From Holophagaceae bacterium (GTDB taxonomy: Bacteria; Acidobacteriota; Holophagae; Holophagales; Holophagaceae): 36,017 nucleotides of DNA. Under the pieces are notes generated by a model that worked only from the letters and a program-made list of their open reading frames with translations, did no database searches and had not been told where the DNA came from. How positions within the stretch are numbered: position 1 is the first letter of the stretch; every line of letters begins with the position of its first letter. Shown piece after piece: positions 1 through 8,437 of the stretch. The stretch is from assembly GCA_025353305.1 (NCBI GenBank), contig JANXQX010000252.1:1-36017 (forward strand), given 5' to 3'. The position numbers and the translations under genes were made by a program.

Positions 1-1637
1 TGGGCATCGGCCATACCCGTTGGGCCACCCACGGCCGGCCCACCGAGGAAAACGCTCATCCCCATTGCAGCAACGATGGCAAGGTCGTGGCTGTCCACAA
101 CGGCATCTTCGAGAATTTCCTGGAGCTGCGGGCGGAATTGAAGGCCGCGGGCTTCGCCTTCATCACCGAAACCGATACGGAATGTTTTCCGATGATGGTG
201 TCGCACCTGATGGATGGCGGTCTGGAATTCACCAAAGCTTTCCGCGCAGCAGTGGAAAAGATGCGCGGCATCTACGCCCTGGCCTGCCTTCACGCCGATG
301 ACCCCGATCGCATCCTCGTGGCCCGCAGCGGACCACCGCTGGTCATCGGCTTGAGTGAGGGTGAAACCTATGTGGCTTCGGACGTGGTGCCGCTGCTGCG
401 CCACACCAGGCAGATCATCTACCTGGAAGACGGCGATCTGGCTGAGATCACGCGAAAGGGCGCACGGATCTTCCGCATGGATGGGCTTGACGTGCAGCGA
501 GCCGTGCACACGGTGCCCTTCGATCCCGTGGCGGCCGAAAAGGGCGGCTTCAAGCACTTCATGCAGAAGGAGATCTTCGAGCAACCCCAGGCCCTGTCGA
601 ACACATTGCTGAATCGCCTGCCCATCGAGGCTTCCGAACCCATCCAACTGGATCTGCCCTTCACCACCGAGCAGCTTCGGGACTTCGACCGGATCTCCAT
701 CGTGGCCTGCGGCACCAGCTGGCACGCGGGTCTCGTTGGCAGGTTCTACCTGGAGCAACTGGCGCGCATCGGTGTCGACATCGATTACGCATCGGAATAC
801 CGCTATCGCGATCCCGTTGTGCCACCACGCACGCTGGCCATCGGCATCACCCAAAGCGGCGAAACCGCCGACACGTTGGCAGCGCTGAAAGAGGCCGCCG
901 CCCGGGGGGCGCGGACCCTGGTCATCTGCAACGTACAGGGTTCAACCGCCGCGCGCCAGGCCGAAGCGATCCTGCTGACCCATGCGGGTCCGGAGATCGG
1001 CGTGGCCTCCACCAAGGCTTTCACCACGCAACTGACCGTACTGTTGCTGTTGGCGATGCGCATCGGTGAAGCCAAGGGAACCCTTGCTCCCAGCCTTCGC
1101 GCAGAACTGATCCAGGGCCTGCGGGAACTGCCCGCCTTGCTGGAGCGCATCAACAGCCTGGAGCCGCACATCGCGAAGTGGGCCCAGGACTGGCGCGAGG
1201 CCAAGGATTTCCTTTATCTCGCCCGGGGGCCCCTCTATCCAATAGCACTTGAGGGAGCTCTGAAGCTCAAGGAGATTTCGTATATCCACGCGGAAGGCTA
1301 CCCGGCCGGTGAGATGAAGCACGGTCCCATCGCCCTGATCGACAGCCACCTTCCCATCGTGGCGCTCATGCCTAGGGATGCGCACAGGGAGAAGACCCTG
1401 TCAAACCTTCAGGAAGCCGCCGCCCGGGATGGTCGCATCCTCGCTCTGGTCACCGATGGGGACGAAGGCCTGGACCACATCGCCGAGGATGTGATCCACC
1501 TTCCCAAAGTGCATCCTTGGCTCACGCCCATCCTCTATGTGGTGCCCCTTCAACTGCTCGCCTATCACATCGCCGTGTTGCGCGGCTGTGACGTGGACCA
1601 GCCCCGGAATCTCGCCAAGAGCGTGACGGTGGAGTGA
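1..1637 (+). CDS. glmS: Glutamine--fructose-6-phosphate aminotransferase (isomerizing), 5'-truncated by the window
   Basis: GlmS makes glucosamine-6-phosphate from fructose-6-phosphate and glutamine, the first step towards UDP-GlcNAc for peptidoglycan and LPS. The reading frame is open from base 3 and begins inside the class II glutamine amidotransferase domain with GIGHTRWATHG, so roughly the first 70 residues, including the catalytic N-terminal Cys, lie outside the window. GTG at 87 is internal to the domain and is not the start. Two SIS domains follow, with IVACGTSWHAG and GITQSGETADT in the first and ALEGALKLKEISYIHAEGY in the second. The C-terminus DQPRNLAKSVTVE is the classic GlmS end. 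No terminator is obvious in the 69-base gap before the next gene. Confidence 0.97.
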   Translation, partial: GIGHTRWATHGRPTEENAHPHCSNDGKVVAVHNGIFENFLELRAELKAAGFAFITETDTECFPMMVSHLMDGGLEFTKAFRAAVEKMRGIYALACLHADDPDRILVARSGPPLVIGLSEGETYVASDVVPLLRHTRQIIYLEDGDLAEITRKGARIFRMDGLDVQRAVHTVPFDPVAAEKGGFKHFMQKEIFEQPQALSNTLLNRLPIEASEPIQLDLPFTTEQLRDFDRISIVACGTSWHAGLVGRFYLEQLARIGVDIDYASEYRYRDPVVPPRTLAIGITQSGETADTLAALKEAAARGARTLVICNVQGSTAARQAEAILLTHAGPEIGVASTKAFTTQLTVLLLLAMRIGEAKGTLAPSLRAELIQGLRELPALLERINSLEPHIAKWAQDWREAKDFLYLARGPLYPIALEGALKLKEISYIHAEGYPAGEMKHGPIALIDSHLPIVALMPRDAHREKTLSNLQEAAARDGRILALVTDGDEGLDHIAEDVIHLPKVHPWLTPILYVVPLQLLAYHIAVLRGCDVDQPRNLAKSVTVE

Positions 1638-1706
1638 GTGGCGGGCTGGGGTTGCTGCAGGAAGTTGAGGACTACGGATCGCCGCCCGCGCTAAGTTGTT
1701 ACCCAT

Positions 1707-2868
1707 ATGCCCCAGGCCTTCGCCCAACATTGGTCCCTTGACCCAACGGTCATCTACCTGAACCACGGTTCCTTTGGCGCCTGCCCCACGGCCGTGCTGC
1801 AACTGCAGGCGGAGCTCCGCAGGGAGATGGAATCGGAACCCGTGGACTTCCTGGTACGCAGGCTGCCAGGACGCCTTGACGAGGCCCGGATAGCGTTCGC
1901 GGTCTTTGTCGGGGCAGATCCCGCTGATCTGGTCTTCGTTCCCAACGCGACCACGGGCGTCAACTCCGTCCTGCGCTCCCTGGACTTCGCGCCCGGAGAT
2001 GAACTGCTCACCAGTAGCCACGTCTACGCGGCCTGCCGCAAGACCCTCGACTTCGTCGCCAGCCGCAGCGGAGCCCAAGTCGTCGTGGCGGACGTGCCGT
2101 TTCCAATCGAGTCCGAGGACCAGGTGGTCGCCGCCGTTCTCTCGGCGGTCACGGCCCGCACACGCTTGGCCCTGCTGGATCACGTCACGAGCCCCACCGC
2201 CCTGATATTTCCCATTCGGCGTCTGGTTGAGGAACTCCATGCACGCGGTGTGGACACACTGGTGGACGGCGCCCACGCCCCGGGCATGGTGCCACTCGAC
2301 CTCGACAACCTTGGGGGCAGCCTATTACACGGGGAACGCCCACAAGTGGCTTTGCGCCCCGAAGGGCGCGGCCTTCCTCTTCGTCCGGCGGGACCGCCAG
2401 GCCGGCCTTCATCCTTCCGCCATCAGCCACGGCTATTCATCGGGATTCCATGCGGAATTCGACTGGACCGGAACCTGCGATCCGACGGCCTGGCTCTGCG
2501 TTCCAGAAGCCATCCGCCATGTGGGCAGCCTGCTTCCGGGGGGTTGGCCCGCGGTGATGGCGGCCAATCACGCCCTCGCCCTACAGGCACGGTCCCTCCT
2601 GTGCAACGCCTTCCACATCGAGTCGCCCTGCCCGGACTCGATGCTCGGTGCCATGGCCTCGCTTCCACTCCCAAAGGCGCGCGAAGGATCCCCTGCCGCC
2701 CGCCTAGACTGTGACGGGCTTTCGGCCTGGTTCCGTGAGCGGGGAGTGGAGACTTGGCTCTATCCTTTGCCCGTGCCCGTGCTGCGCGTTTCGGCCCAGC
2801 TCTACAACGATCTCAGCCAGTATCAACGGCTCGCAGAATTGCTGGACCAGGCGCTCCATGGTGGATGA
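1707..2868 (+). pseudogene. Class V aminotransferase-fold PLP enzyme (isopenicillin-N-epimerase/CefD-like), frameshifted
   Basis: The protein belongs to the fold-type I PLP enzymes of the CefD/class V aminotransferase group. The N-terminal part reads YLNHGSFGACP and later VDGAHAPGMVPLDL, both typical of the family. Just after this the frame breaks at a run of five G (2311-2315). Reading it as four G gives DNLGAAYYTGNAHKWLCAPK, which carries the PLP Schiff-base lysine in the HKW motif, and the second frame continues to the stop at 2868. The restored protein would be about 386 residues, a normal family length. As given, the frame-1 product would lose the PLP lysine and end at 2714. The break is either a real inactivating mutation, a slippage site, or a sequencing error in a homopolymer. 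The exact substrate cannot be told. Confidence 0.8.
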
Positions 2869-4183
2869 ACCGGGCAAGATCCAGGCCCGGCTTTCCACCT
2901 TTGATACCGCCATGGTGGTCTTCAGCCTGGTGGTGGGCATCGGCATTTTCCGCACGCCCGCCATCGTCGCGGGCGCCGCCGGCAGCACCGCAGTGTTCTT
3001 CGCAGCCTGGACCGTCGGCGGGCTCATCAGCCTGCTCGGCGCCCTCACCTTCGCAGAAATCGGTTCCCGCCACCCCCGGGCAGGAGGCTACTACCGCGTG
3101 GTGGCTGACTGCTACCACCCCGCCCTGGCCTTCATGCTGAACTGGGCGCAGACGCTCATGCAGGGCGCCGGCGCGGCCGGAGTGGCCTTCATCGGCGCCG
3201 AGTACCTGGCGCCCTTTGTGCTGCCCACGGCCTGGCGGACGCCCCACTCCTCCCTCGCCCTGGCCTGCGCCCTGATGCTGGTTCTCCTGCTGCTGAACTA
3301 CTTGGGCATCCGGAGCGGAGCGCGAACCCAGAATCTGCTCTCCCTTCTGAAGATCGGCATGATCATCGGCCTCGCTTCGCTGGCTCTCGTGCTGGCACCC
3401 CGGGTGGCCAGCGTCGACGTGATCCCCGCCAAAGCCTGGGGGACCCGCTTCGCGGCAGCCCTGATCCCCTGCTTCTACGCCTACGGCGGCTACCAGATGA
3501 CCATGAACCTGGGAGCGGACGTGAAGGACGCTCGCAAGCGTTTTCCTCTCGCGGTGACCGGTGGAATGCTGTGCGTCATCGCCTTGTATCTGCTTATCAA
3601 CATCGCCTACCAGCGCGCGCTTGGCACCGAGGGCGTGGCGGGCTCCAAGTTGGTGGCAGCGGCCCTTTCCCGGGCCACCTTTGGACCTTCGGGAGAGGCC
3701 CTCGTGTCGGTCGCCATCTTCCTTTCAGCCGCCGGTTTCGTGAACGCCACCATCCTCCAGATGCCCCGCAGCTTCTACGCCATGGCCGAGGATGGCGTGT
3801 TGCCGCGGGCCTTCCTGCGGGTGAATCCGTCCACGCAGGTACAGGAGATCGGCCTCCTCTTTTTCGGGGCCACCATGCTGCTGCCGGCCTTCCTTCTCGG
3901 CTCCTTCGAAAAGCTGTTGAACTACGTGATCTTCACCGACGCCCTGACCCTCGTGGTGGTGGCCTCCACGCTTTTCATCCTGCGTCGGCGAGGGACGGGG
4001 GATGGAGGTTTCAGCATGCCCGGCTACCCCGTCCTGCCAGCCTTATATATCCTTTGCCTCGCCGGTGTCGCCACTCATCTCCTGGTCACCGAGACGCGCC
4101 TCGCCCTCGTCGGCGTGGCCATCTTGCTCACGGGCTGGCCCCTATTCCGGCTGGGCAGGAAGCTGATGGAATCAACAGCTTAG
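2858..4183 (+). CDS. APC-superfamily amino acid permease
   Basis: This is a polytopic inner-membrane transporter of the amino acid/polyamine/organocation (APC) superfamily, likely importing or exchanging an amino acid. The chosen ATG at 2858 gives 441 residues starting MVDEPGKIQARLSTFDTAM; an earlier in-frame start at 2711 would add a Cys-rich stretch that is only the other frame of the upstream gene. The first membrane segment contains VVGIGIFRTPA, matching the glycine-rich unwound TM1 of the family, followed by TFAEIGSRHPRAGGYY, the typical TM2 region. About 12 hydrophobic segments are visible. The start overlaps the preceding PLP-enzyme gene by 11 bases, so the two look translationally coupled. 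The substrate is not predictable from sequence alone. Confidence 0.88.
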   Translation: MVDEPGKIQARLSTFDTAMVVFSLVVGIGIFRTPAIVAGAAGSTAVFFAAWTVGGLISLLGALTFAEIGSRHPRAGGYYRVVADCYHPALAFMLNWAQTLMQGAGAAGVAFIGAEYLAPFVLPTAWRTPHSSLALACALMLVLLLLNYLGIRSGARTQNLLSLLKIGMIIGLASLALVLAPRVASVDVIPAKAWGTRFAAALIPCFYAYGGYQMTMNLGADVKDARKRFPLAVTGGMLCVIALYLLINIAYQRALGTEGVAGSKLVAAALSRATFGPSGEALVSVAIFLSAAGFVNATILQMPRSFYAMAEDGVLPRAFLRVNPSTQVQEIGLLFFGATMLLPAFLLGSFEKLLNYVIFTDALTLVVVASTLFILRRRGTGDGGFSMPGYPVLPALYILCLAGVATHLLVTETRLALVGVAILLTGWPLFRLGRKLMESTA

Positions 4184-4204
4184 CCCAGACTGTGGTGCGG
4201 GCGG

Positions 4205-4271
4205 CTAGGGAGGATGTGAGTCGCGGAGCGCGCACTGCGCGCGCAGCGGGGCCCCACACCGACCGAGTAAC
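4205..4271. repeat. Degenerate relative of the structured intergenic repeat (copy D)
   Basis: This stretch aligns with the 3' half of the repeats at 4487-4598 and 31935-32048. It has a GTGAG-like lead-in, a perfect hairpin GCGCGC-ACT-GCGCGC at 4228-4242 with the same ACT loop as the other copies, and the shared terminal GAGTAAC ending at 4271. The 5' hairpin of the family is missing. It lies between the permease stop and the tRNA terminator. Confidence 0.5.
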
Positions 4272-4300
4272 CGCCGAGGCGGTTCGGGATCGCACGCAAC

Positions 4301-4323
4301 AAAAAAGCCGCCCAATGGGCGGC
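4301..4323 (-). terminator. Rho-independent terminator of the tRNA-Val transcript
   Basis: Read on the minus strand there is a perfect 7-bp stem GCCGCCC/GGGCGGC with a three-base ATT loop, followed by six T. It lies four bases beyond the encoded CCA end of the tRNA. Confidence 0.85.
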
Positions 4324-4327
4324 GGTT

Positions 4328-4402
<75 letters not shown>

Positions 4403-4415
4403 ATGCGGATCTTCA

Positions 4416-4443
4416 AGTGTAGCCAGACCACCGGAGATGTCCA
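4416..4443 (-). promoter_or_regulatory. Predicted sigma-70-type promoter of tRNA-Val
   Basis: On the minus strand a TGGACA box (4443-4438) is followed by a 16-base spacer and a TACACT box (4421-4416). The -10 ends 13 bases before the first tRNA nucleotide, giving a short 5' leader. The match and the position support it; it has not been tested. Confidence 0.5.
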
Positions 4444-4486
4444 GAAGAGCTCCTCCCCAATCAGCAAAGACTGTAAGGCAAGCAAC

Positions 4487-4598
4487 GTTGCTGCAGGGCA
4501 CCATCCATCGCGTCGGCCTGCGGCCGACATAGAGGCCAGCTCCGTGAACATGGTGAGCGGGAGGGCGCACTGCGCCCGATAGCTGGAGGCGCAGTAAC
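4487..4598. repeat. Structured intergenic repeat, full copy A (112 nt)
   Basis: The element starts GTTGCTGCAGGGC and ends GGCGCAGTAAC, giving short imperfect inverted termini (GTTGCTGC against GTTACTGCG). It contains a 5' hairpin GTCGGCC-TGC-GGCCGAC (4512-4528), then a three-stem unit. Stem P1 is CCAGCT (4536-4541) with AGCTGG (4581-4586). P2 is CCGT/GCGG (from 4542, closing at 4560). P3 is GGGCGC-ACT-GCGCCC (4563-4577). Copy C at 31935-32048 has the same layout with different stem sequences that still pair. No ORF of note is inside. The flanking 4403-4702 interval otherwise holds only the tRNA promoter, copy B and a palindrome. Confidence 0.8.
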
Positions 4599-4607
4599 TA
4601 CTTCGAT

Positions 4608-4663
4608 GTTGCGCAGAGCACCATCCACCGCGTCGGCCTGCGGCCGACATAAGGCGCAGTAAC
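4608..4663. repeat. Structured intergenic repeat, internally deleted copy B (56 nt)
   Basis: It begins GTTGCGCAGAGCACCATCC, carries the same hairpin GTCGGCC-TGC-GGCCGAC, and passes directly from GACATA to AGGCGCAGTAAC. Compared with copy A the whole three-stem unit is missing, as if deleted between the short AGG words that flank it in copy A. It lies 9 bases after copy A in the same orientation. Confidence 0.78.
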
Positions 4664-4704
4664 GTCTTGGCCAGAAAAGCGCTGGCCAAGGCGTAACTGC
4701 GCCT
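4652..4704. terminator. Nested palindrome at the 3' end of the Omp85 gene, possible bidirectional terminator
   Basis: Outer arms AGGCGCAGT (4652-4660) and ACTGCGCCT (4696-4704) are perfect complements and enclose inner arms CTTGGCCAG (4666-4674) and CTGGCCAAG (4682-4690) with a seven-base loop. The right outer arm covers the stop codon of the minus-strand Omp85 gene, and the left arm is the tail of repeat copy B. There is no T tract, so a classic intrinsic terminator is not certain. Confidence 0.5.
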
Positions 4705-7700
4705 AAAACTGATACCCCGCGGATATCAACAGGGTGTGCAGTTGGCTGTCTCTGTCCAAGCCACTGCGTGGATGGCCCAAAATGCGTTTCCAGTCAGAGC
4801 CATATTCGATCTTGATGGGGAGACCCAATTTGATGATGAGACCCAGGCCAAGCGCAACCCGCAGAGGCGGGAAGGGCGGATTCGCTGGATTGGCTACGGG
4901 GTGCAGGCGCTCATAAACCTGGCCTACGTCCATGAAAACTTCACCCCCGATGGTTTTGCCGATGAGGGGGAAGCGGTATTCCAGATTCATCAGTACCAGT
5001 CCCTGCCCGCCAATCGGGATGAGTTGGTACAGGACGTTTTTTCCGTCTGGAGTCACTTGGGGTGCATATTTCCCGTCAGGGGTCTGGATGAGGTAGGGAA
5101 TACTTCCCAAAGGGCCAACATAGTCCGGTTCAGCTCCCCGAAAAGTGCCTGATCCGCCAGCGAAGAAGCGTTCAGTCAGCGGCAGTTCCTGGCTTGTGCC
5201 AGCCGTAGGCCGGGCTGCGCCAATCCGCAAGCCAAGGCTCACAACGCCACCATCGGCTCGATATCCCACGGGCCAAGTCCATTGCTGCCTGGCATCGAGT
5301 TTCACAAAACTGGAATTCGAGCTGGTGCCGAGAACCTGGAGCGCCAGCTCCAAACGCAATGAAGTGAGACTCCCGCTGGTGGGATCGTAGGAATTGTCGC
5401 GGGTGTCTCGAACCCATTGGGCGTACGGGGCGGAAACCTGGGACTGCGATGGACTATGGGTGGCATTGTTCAGCAGATTTGGATCTTCAAAGATGTGCGC
5501 GATCGATTCGTATTGAGGCGTATGCAGGTCCACCAGATCCACGAGCCTGGTGTCTGCCCGCTCGAAGCGGTGTCCCACCCTGACCACGGTGATGGGGTCA
5601 AGCCGCCATTCCAGGCTATTCATCAAGCGGCGACGACGGATCAGGTAGGCAGTCTCCTGTTCCTGGACATAGGAGGCTTCGGCGCGGTACTTGACCAGAT
5701 CCGGCAGAAAGCGGGTGAGGAAGCCCGGTGAGAACCAAGGATCTGTGTAGGCGAGGGTGAAGCTGTCCACCGAACGGGCAAAGTCCCCCGTAGGAAACCA
5801 TCGTCGAAGCGTGGGGCTATCGATGGTGCCGTCGCCCGCCCGCAAGCCAAAATCCAACGTCCGCCCCATGCCCTGGAAATTGAGTCGCTGCACACCGTAC
5901 CCAAAGTAATAACCGGTGCTTTTGTCGTACCCGAAGGACTCACTGAAAACCCAATGGGAACGCTCTTCAAGCCGCAACACCAAGTCGCCGTCCTTCCATG
6001 GACTTGTTAAATCCGTGGCAACAGGCCCCTCAGCGATGTCCTTCATGGTTACTACGTCTACTCGCTTGAAGGCCCCGAGATTGCCCAGGTTCGCCTGGGC
6101 ACGACTCAACCGATCGAGGTTCAACGGATCGCCCGGTTCAAGATCCTGGGTTTCCCGTGCGACAGCGCGGGATTGTGTTTCAAGGCTGCCTTGGACCACA
6201 AGCCGGCGCACAAAGGTTAAAGGCTGGGCTGGAATTTCAATATGAATGATGGCTCCGGCATCGTCCTCTTCAAAGTGGTAACGCACGATGGGTTTGGAGG
6301 ACCCTAGACCCGCCACACTCTGATTGAGCTCTCCGAGCACCGCCGCGAGACCCGCACGGACATAGGGCACTGGCCTTTCTGTAAGGAGCCGGACGACTTT
6401 CTTTGGCTTGCCTAATTCGCTGGGGAGGAGCTCAAGAACAGCTATGAGGCCATCCAATTCCCGCCGATCGGAACGATATCTGCGCCGTTGTGAAAAGACG
6501 GGGCCCAGCAATGCCGGTTTGTCCGCGACAGCACGCAACAGGCTTTCGCCGAACCGCCACGGATCCCAAACCGGCCCCTCGGGTAGCTCAAGGAGGATTG
6601 CCCTGACCGTGCGCCGTGGCCCCTCGCGGATGGTGATCACGAGAACCTGTTCCCCATTGCGGGTTTCGATGCGCCGCTTGAGTCTAATATCCGAAAACCC
6701 CATCGAGAGGTATCGGTTCGTGATTCGCGTGTCGATCTCAGCCAGCAGTCCGGGCGTCGCCCTGGGAGCATTGAACACTAGGAGGCCAGAGGGCAGGTTC
6801 GCGGCCTTGCTCAACTCCTTGTCGTTCAGTTCCTGATTCCCTTCGAAAAGAATCCGCTTGATGTAGCGGCGTTCCCCGGTCTGGATACGGTATGTGACGC
6901 GGGCTTCTTTAGGATGTTCGGCACTGCCGGACACCACTTCGCGGACATGTGTGGCTTCAACATCCAGAAACCCCTGGTCACGGTAATGGCGCATGATGAG
7001 CCGATCCCCTTCATCCAGAAGCTCGGGGCCATAGTGATCCGTCCGGGTCAGTGGAAGCAATTCCTTCAAGGTCCTCTGGCTGAGCCACTTGCCTGTGGTC
7101 GAGATGCGCACCACGGGCCCCGGATCGACTGAAATGGTCAAGGTGCCATCGCTCGAATACGAGAATTCGACCTGACCTTCGAGCCGCCTATCTTTAACAA
7201 ATCGGCGGCGGATTTTTCGGGAGGCCTGACGCCGCAGGCCTGGGGTCCAAATCGACTGTCCCACTTTGATTTCAGCGACCTTAAGCAGAGTCTCTGAATT
7301 ATATGGACCAATATCCCCGTTCACTACGGAAGCTCTCACCAGACTGGCGGTCCCCAATTCCAATTTCAGGTTCAGGTGTGCACCAGAAGCATCGCGATCG
7401 ACCGTCAGCCGAGCCTTTGGATATCCTTCGTCCCTCAGCCGCGCTTCCGCTATTCGACGCCATTCCTCCAATCTGAGGTCGCCAAGGCGCATCCCTTTAC
7501 GCAATTCGGGTAAAAGTAGAATTCTGGTCTTTTTCGGCAGTGTGTCGCCCTGCCAGCCCCAGGACACTATCGGAGCCCAGGGGTGCAGGCGGATATGGGC
7601 CGTGCCGTCGGCTCCAATTGTTCCATCCACCGACCTGAAGCGGTCTGTGGCCCGGATGGCTCCTAGCACCAAGTCGAAATGCAGATCAGGGTAAGGCCTC

Positions 7701-7879
7701 CCTGTGACCAATCCCGAGGCCATTGCGGCGAAGCCACGGTCATCAGCACTTCCGCCTTCCCATAGAAAGCCCCGGAAGCTAGGCTCCGGCGAAGGCGGCA
7801 GGATGGCCTGAGCCGCGCTACCACCCGCGCCGGTGGTGAGGATAATCGCGATCAGCGCCGATGCGCGAGCGGCGCACAT
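4703..7879 (-). CDS. Omp85-superfamily outer membrane assembly factor (BamA/TamA-like)
   Basis: The 1058-residue protein begins with a signal-like segment (ALIAIILTTGAGGSAAQA) and continues with several POTRA-like repeats, for example the FEGNQELNDKELSKAANLPSG region. The C-terminal third is a beta-barrel. It contains ERFFAGGSGTFRGAEPD, the conserved FRG loop motif of Omp85 proteins, and GLGLIIKLGLPIKIEYG, and ends in Phe after alternating hydrophobics (ISAGYQF), the usual outer-membrane insertion signal. Family members insert beta-barrel proteins or translocate polypeptides at the outer membrane. At 1058 residues it is longer than a standard BamA (about 800), the extra length lying in the POTRA half. 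It starts 13 bases after the STAS gene, so the two form an operon. It may be a second Omp85 paralogue rather than the essential BamA. Confidence 0.85.
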   Translation of the reverse strand: MCAARASALIAIILTTGAGGSAAQAILPPSPEPSFRGFLWEGGSADDRGFAAMASGLVTGRPYPDLHFDLVLGAIRATDRFRSVDGTIGADGTAHIRLHPWAPIVSWGWQGDTLPKKTRILLLPELRKGMRLGDLRLEEWRRIAEARLRDEGYPKARLTVDRDASGAHLNLKLELGTASLVRASVVNGDIGPYNSETLLKVAEIKVGQSIWTPGLRRQASRKIRRRFVKDRRLEGQVEFSYSSDGTLTISVDPGPVVRISTTGKWLSQRTLKELLPLTRTDHYGPELLDEGDRLIMRHYRDQGFLDVEATHVREVVSGSAEHPKEARVTYRIQTGERRYIKRILFEGNQELNDKELSKAANLPSGLLVFNAPRATPGLLAEIDTRITNRYLSMGFSDIRLKRRIETRNGEQVLVITIREGPRRTVRAILLELPEGPVWDPWRFGESLLRAVADKPALLGPVFSQRRRYRSDRRELDGLIAVLELLPSELGKPKKVVRLLTERPVPYVRAGLAAVLGELNQSVAGLGSSKPIVRYHFEEDDAGAIIHIEIPAQPLTFVRRLVVQGSLETQSRAVARETQDLEPGDPLNLDRLSRAQANLGNLGAFKRVDVVTMKDIAEGPVATDLTSPWKDGDLVLRLEERSHWVFSESFGYDKSTGYYFGYGVQRLNFQGMGRTLDFGLRAGDGTIDSPTLRRWFPTGDFARSVDSFTLAYTDPWFSPGFLTRFLPDLVKYRAEASYVQEQETAYLIRRRRLMNSLEWRLDPITVVRVGHRFERADTRLVDLVDLHTPQYESIAHIFEDPNLLNNATHSPSQSQVSAPYAQWVRDTRDNSYDPTSGSLTSLRLELALQVLGTSSNSSFVKLDARQQWTWPVGYRADGGVVSLGLRIGAARPTAGTSQELPLTERFFAGGSGTFRGAEPDYVGPLGSIPYLIQTPDGKYAPQVTPDGKNVLYQLIPIGGQGLVLMNLEYRFPLIGKTIGGEVFMDVGQVYERLHPVANPANPPFPPLRVALGLGLIIKLGLPIKIEYGSDWKRILGHPRSGLDRDSQLHTLLISAGYQF

Positions 7880-7892
7880 TCTGTCAACGGCC

Positions 7893-8228
7893 TCAGAAAC
7901 CGCTGAGGGATTCTTCTTCGGTGTCCTTCACATCAAACACCGAGTGCAGGCTTGTCATGGTGATCAGGCTGAAGATCCGGGAATTCATGCCGCAAATACG
8001 CAGCTCGCCGCTCTTGCCTTTCACCGAGGTATAGCATCCCACCAGTTCACCGACTCCCGAGGAATCCAGGTAGCTGACTTTCGAAAAATTGATGAGCACC
8101 TTGCGAGCACCCTGTTCCAGCGAGGTGCGAACTGCCTCGCCCAATTCCTGATCCCCGTCGCCTAGGGTGATCTTCCCTTCGGGATAGAGAATCGTCACAT
8201 CGTTGTGACTGCGGGTCGTCATCTTCAT
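7893..8228 (-). CDS. STAS-domain anti-sigma factor antagonist (SpoIIAA/RsbV-like)
   Basis: This 111-residue protein is a single STAS domain. It has the N-terminal strand pattern of the family (VTILYPEGKITLGDG), then VLINFSKVSYLDSSGVGELV. The Ser pair in LDSSGVG (about residues 56-57) matches the position that SpoIIAA/RsbV proteins have phosphorylated by a cognate anti-sigma kinase. Such proteins usually bind an RsbW/SpoIIAB-type kinase and so free a sigma factor, or act in other partner-switching circuits; no kinase or sigma gene is in this window. A strong AGGAGG ribosome site precedes the ATG. It is the first gene of a two-gene unit with the Omp85 protein, which is an unusual pairing. Confidence 0.88.
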   Translation of the reverse strand: MKMTTRSHNDVTILYPEGKITLGDGDQELGEAVRTSLEQGARKVLINFSKVSYLDSSGVGELVGCYTSVKGKSGELRICGMNSRIFSLITMTSLHSVFDVKDTEEESLSGF

Positions 8229-8437
8229 GGGGTATTCCTCCTGGGTGGTTTAGAGAAGGTTGGGCCAGTGTAACAAAAGATTCAATGGATGAAAGTACCG
8301 CTAGTTTCATTGGGCGAGATGAGCACCATAACACCTGGTCGACCCCCCCCGGCACCAATTCAACATTCCCGCCCACTGATTTGGAGGGGTAGCCGTTAAA
8401 GTGGTTCATACCCAGCTCCGGCTGGACGAGGTCATGG

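Noticed and set aside
1401..2276. Minus-strand ORF of 291 codons across the glmS end
   Set aside because: It spans two genes and a gap in antisense and shows no domain; both plus-strand genes are well supported.
8343..8350. Eight-C tract upstream of ispG as a phase-variation switch
   Set aside because: It lies about 90 bases from the ispG start with no promoter spacing argument and IspG is likely essential, so a switch is not plausible.
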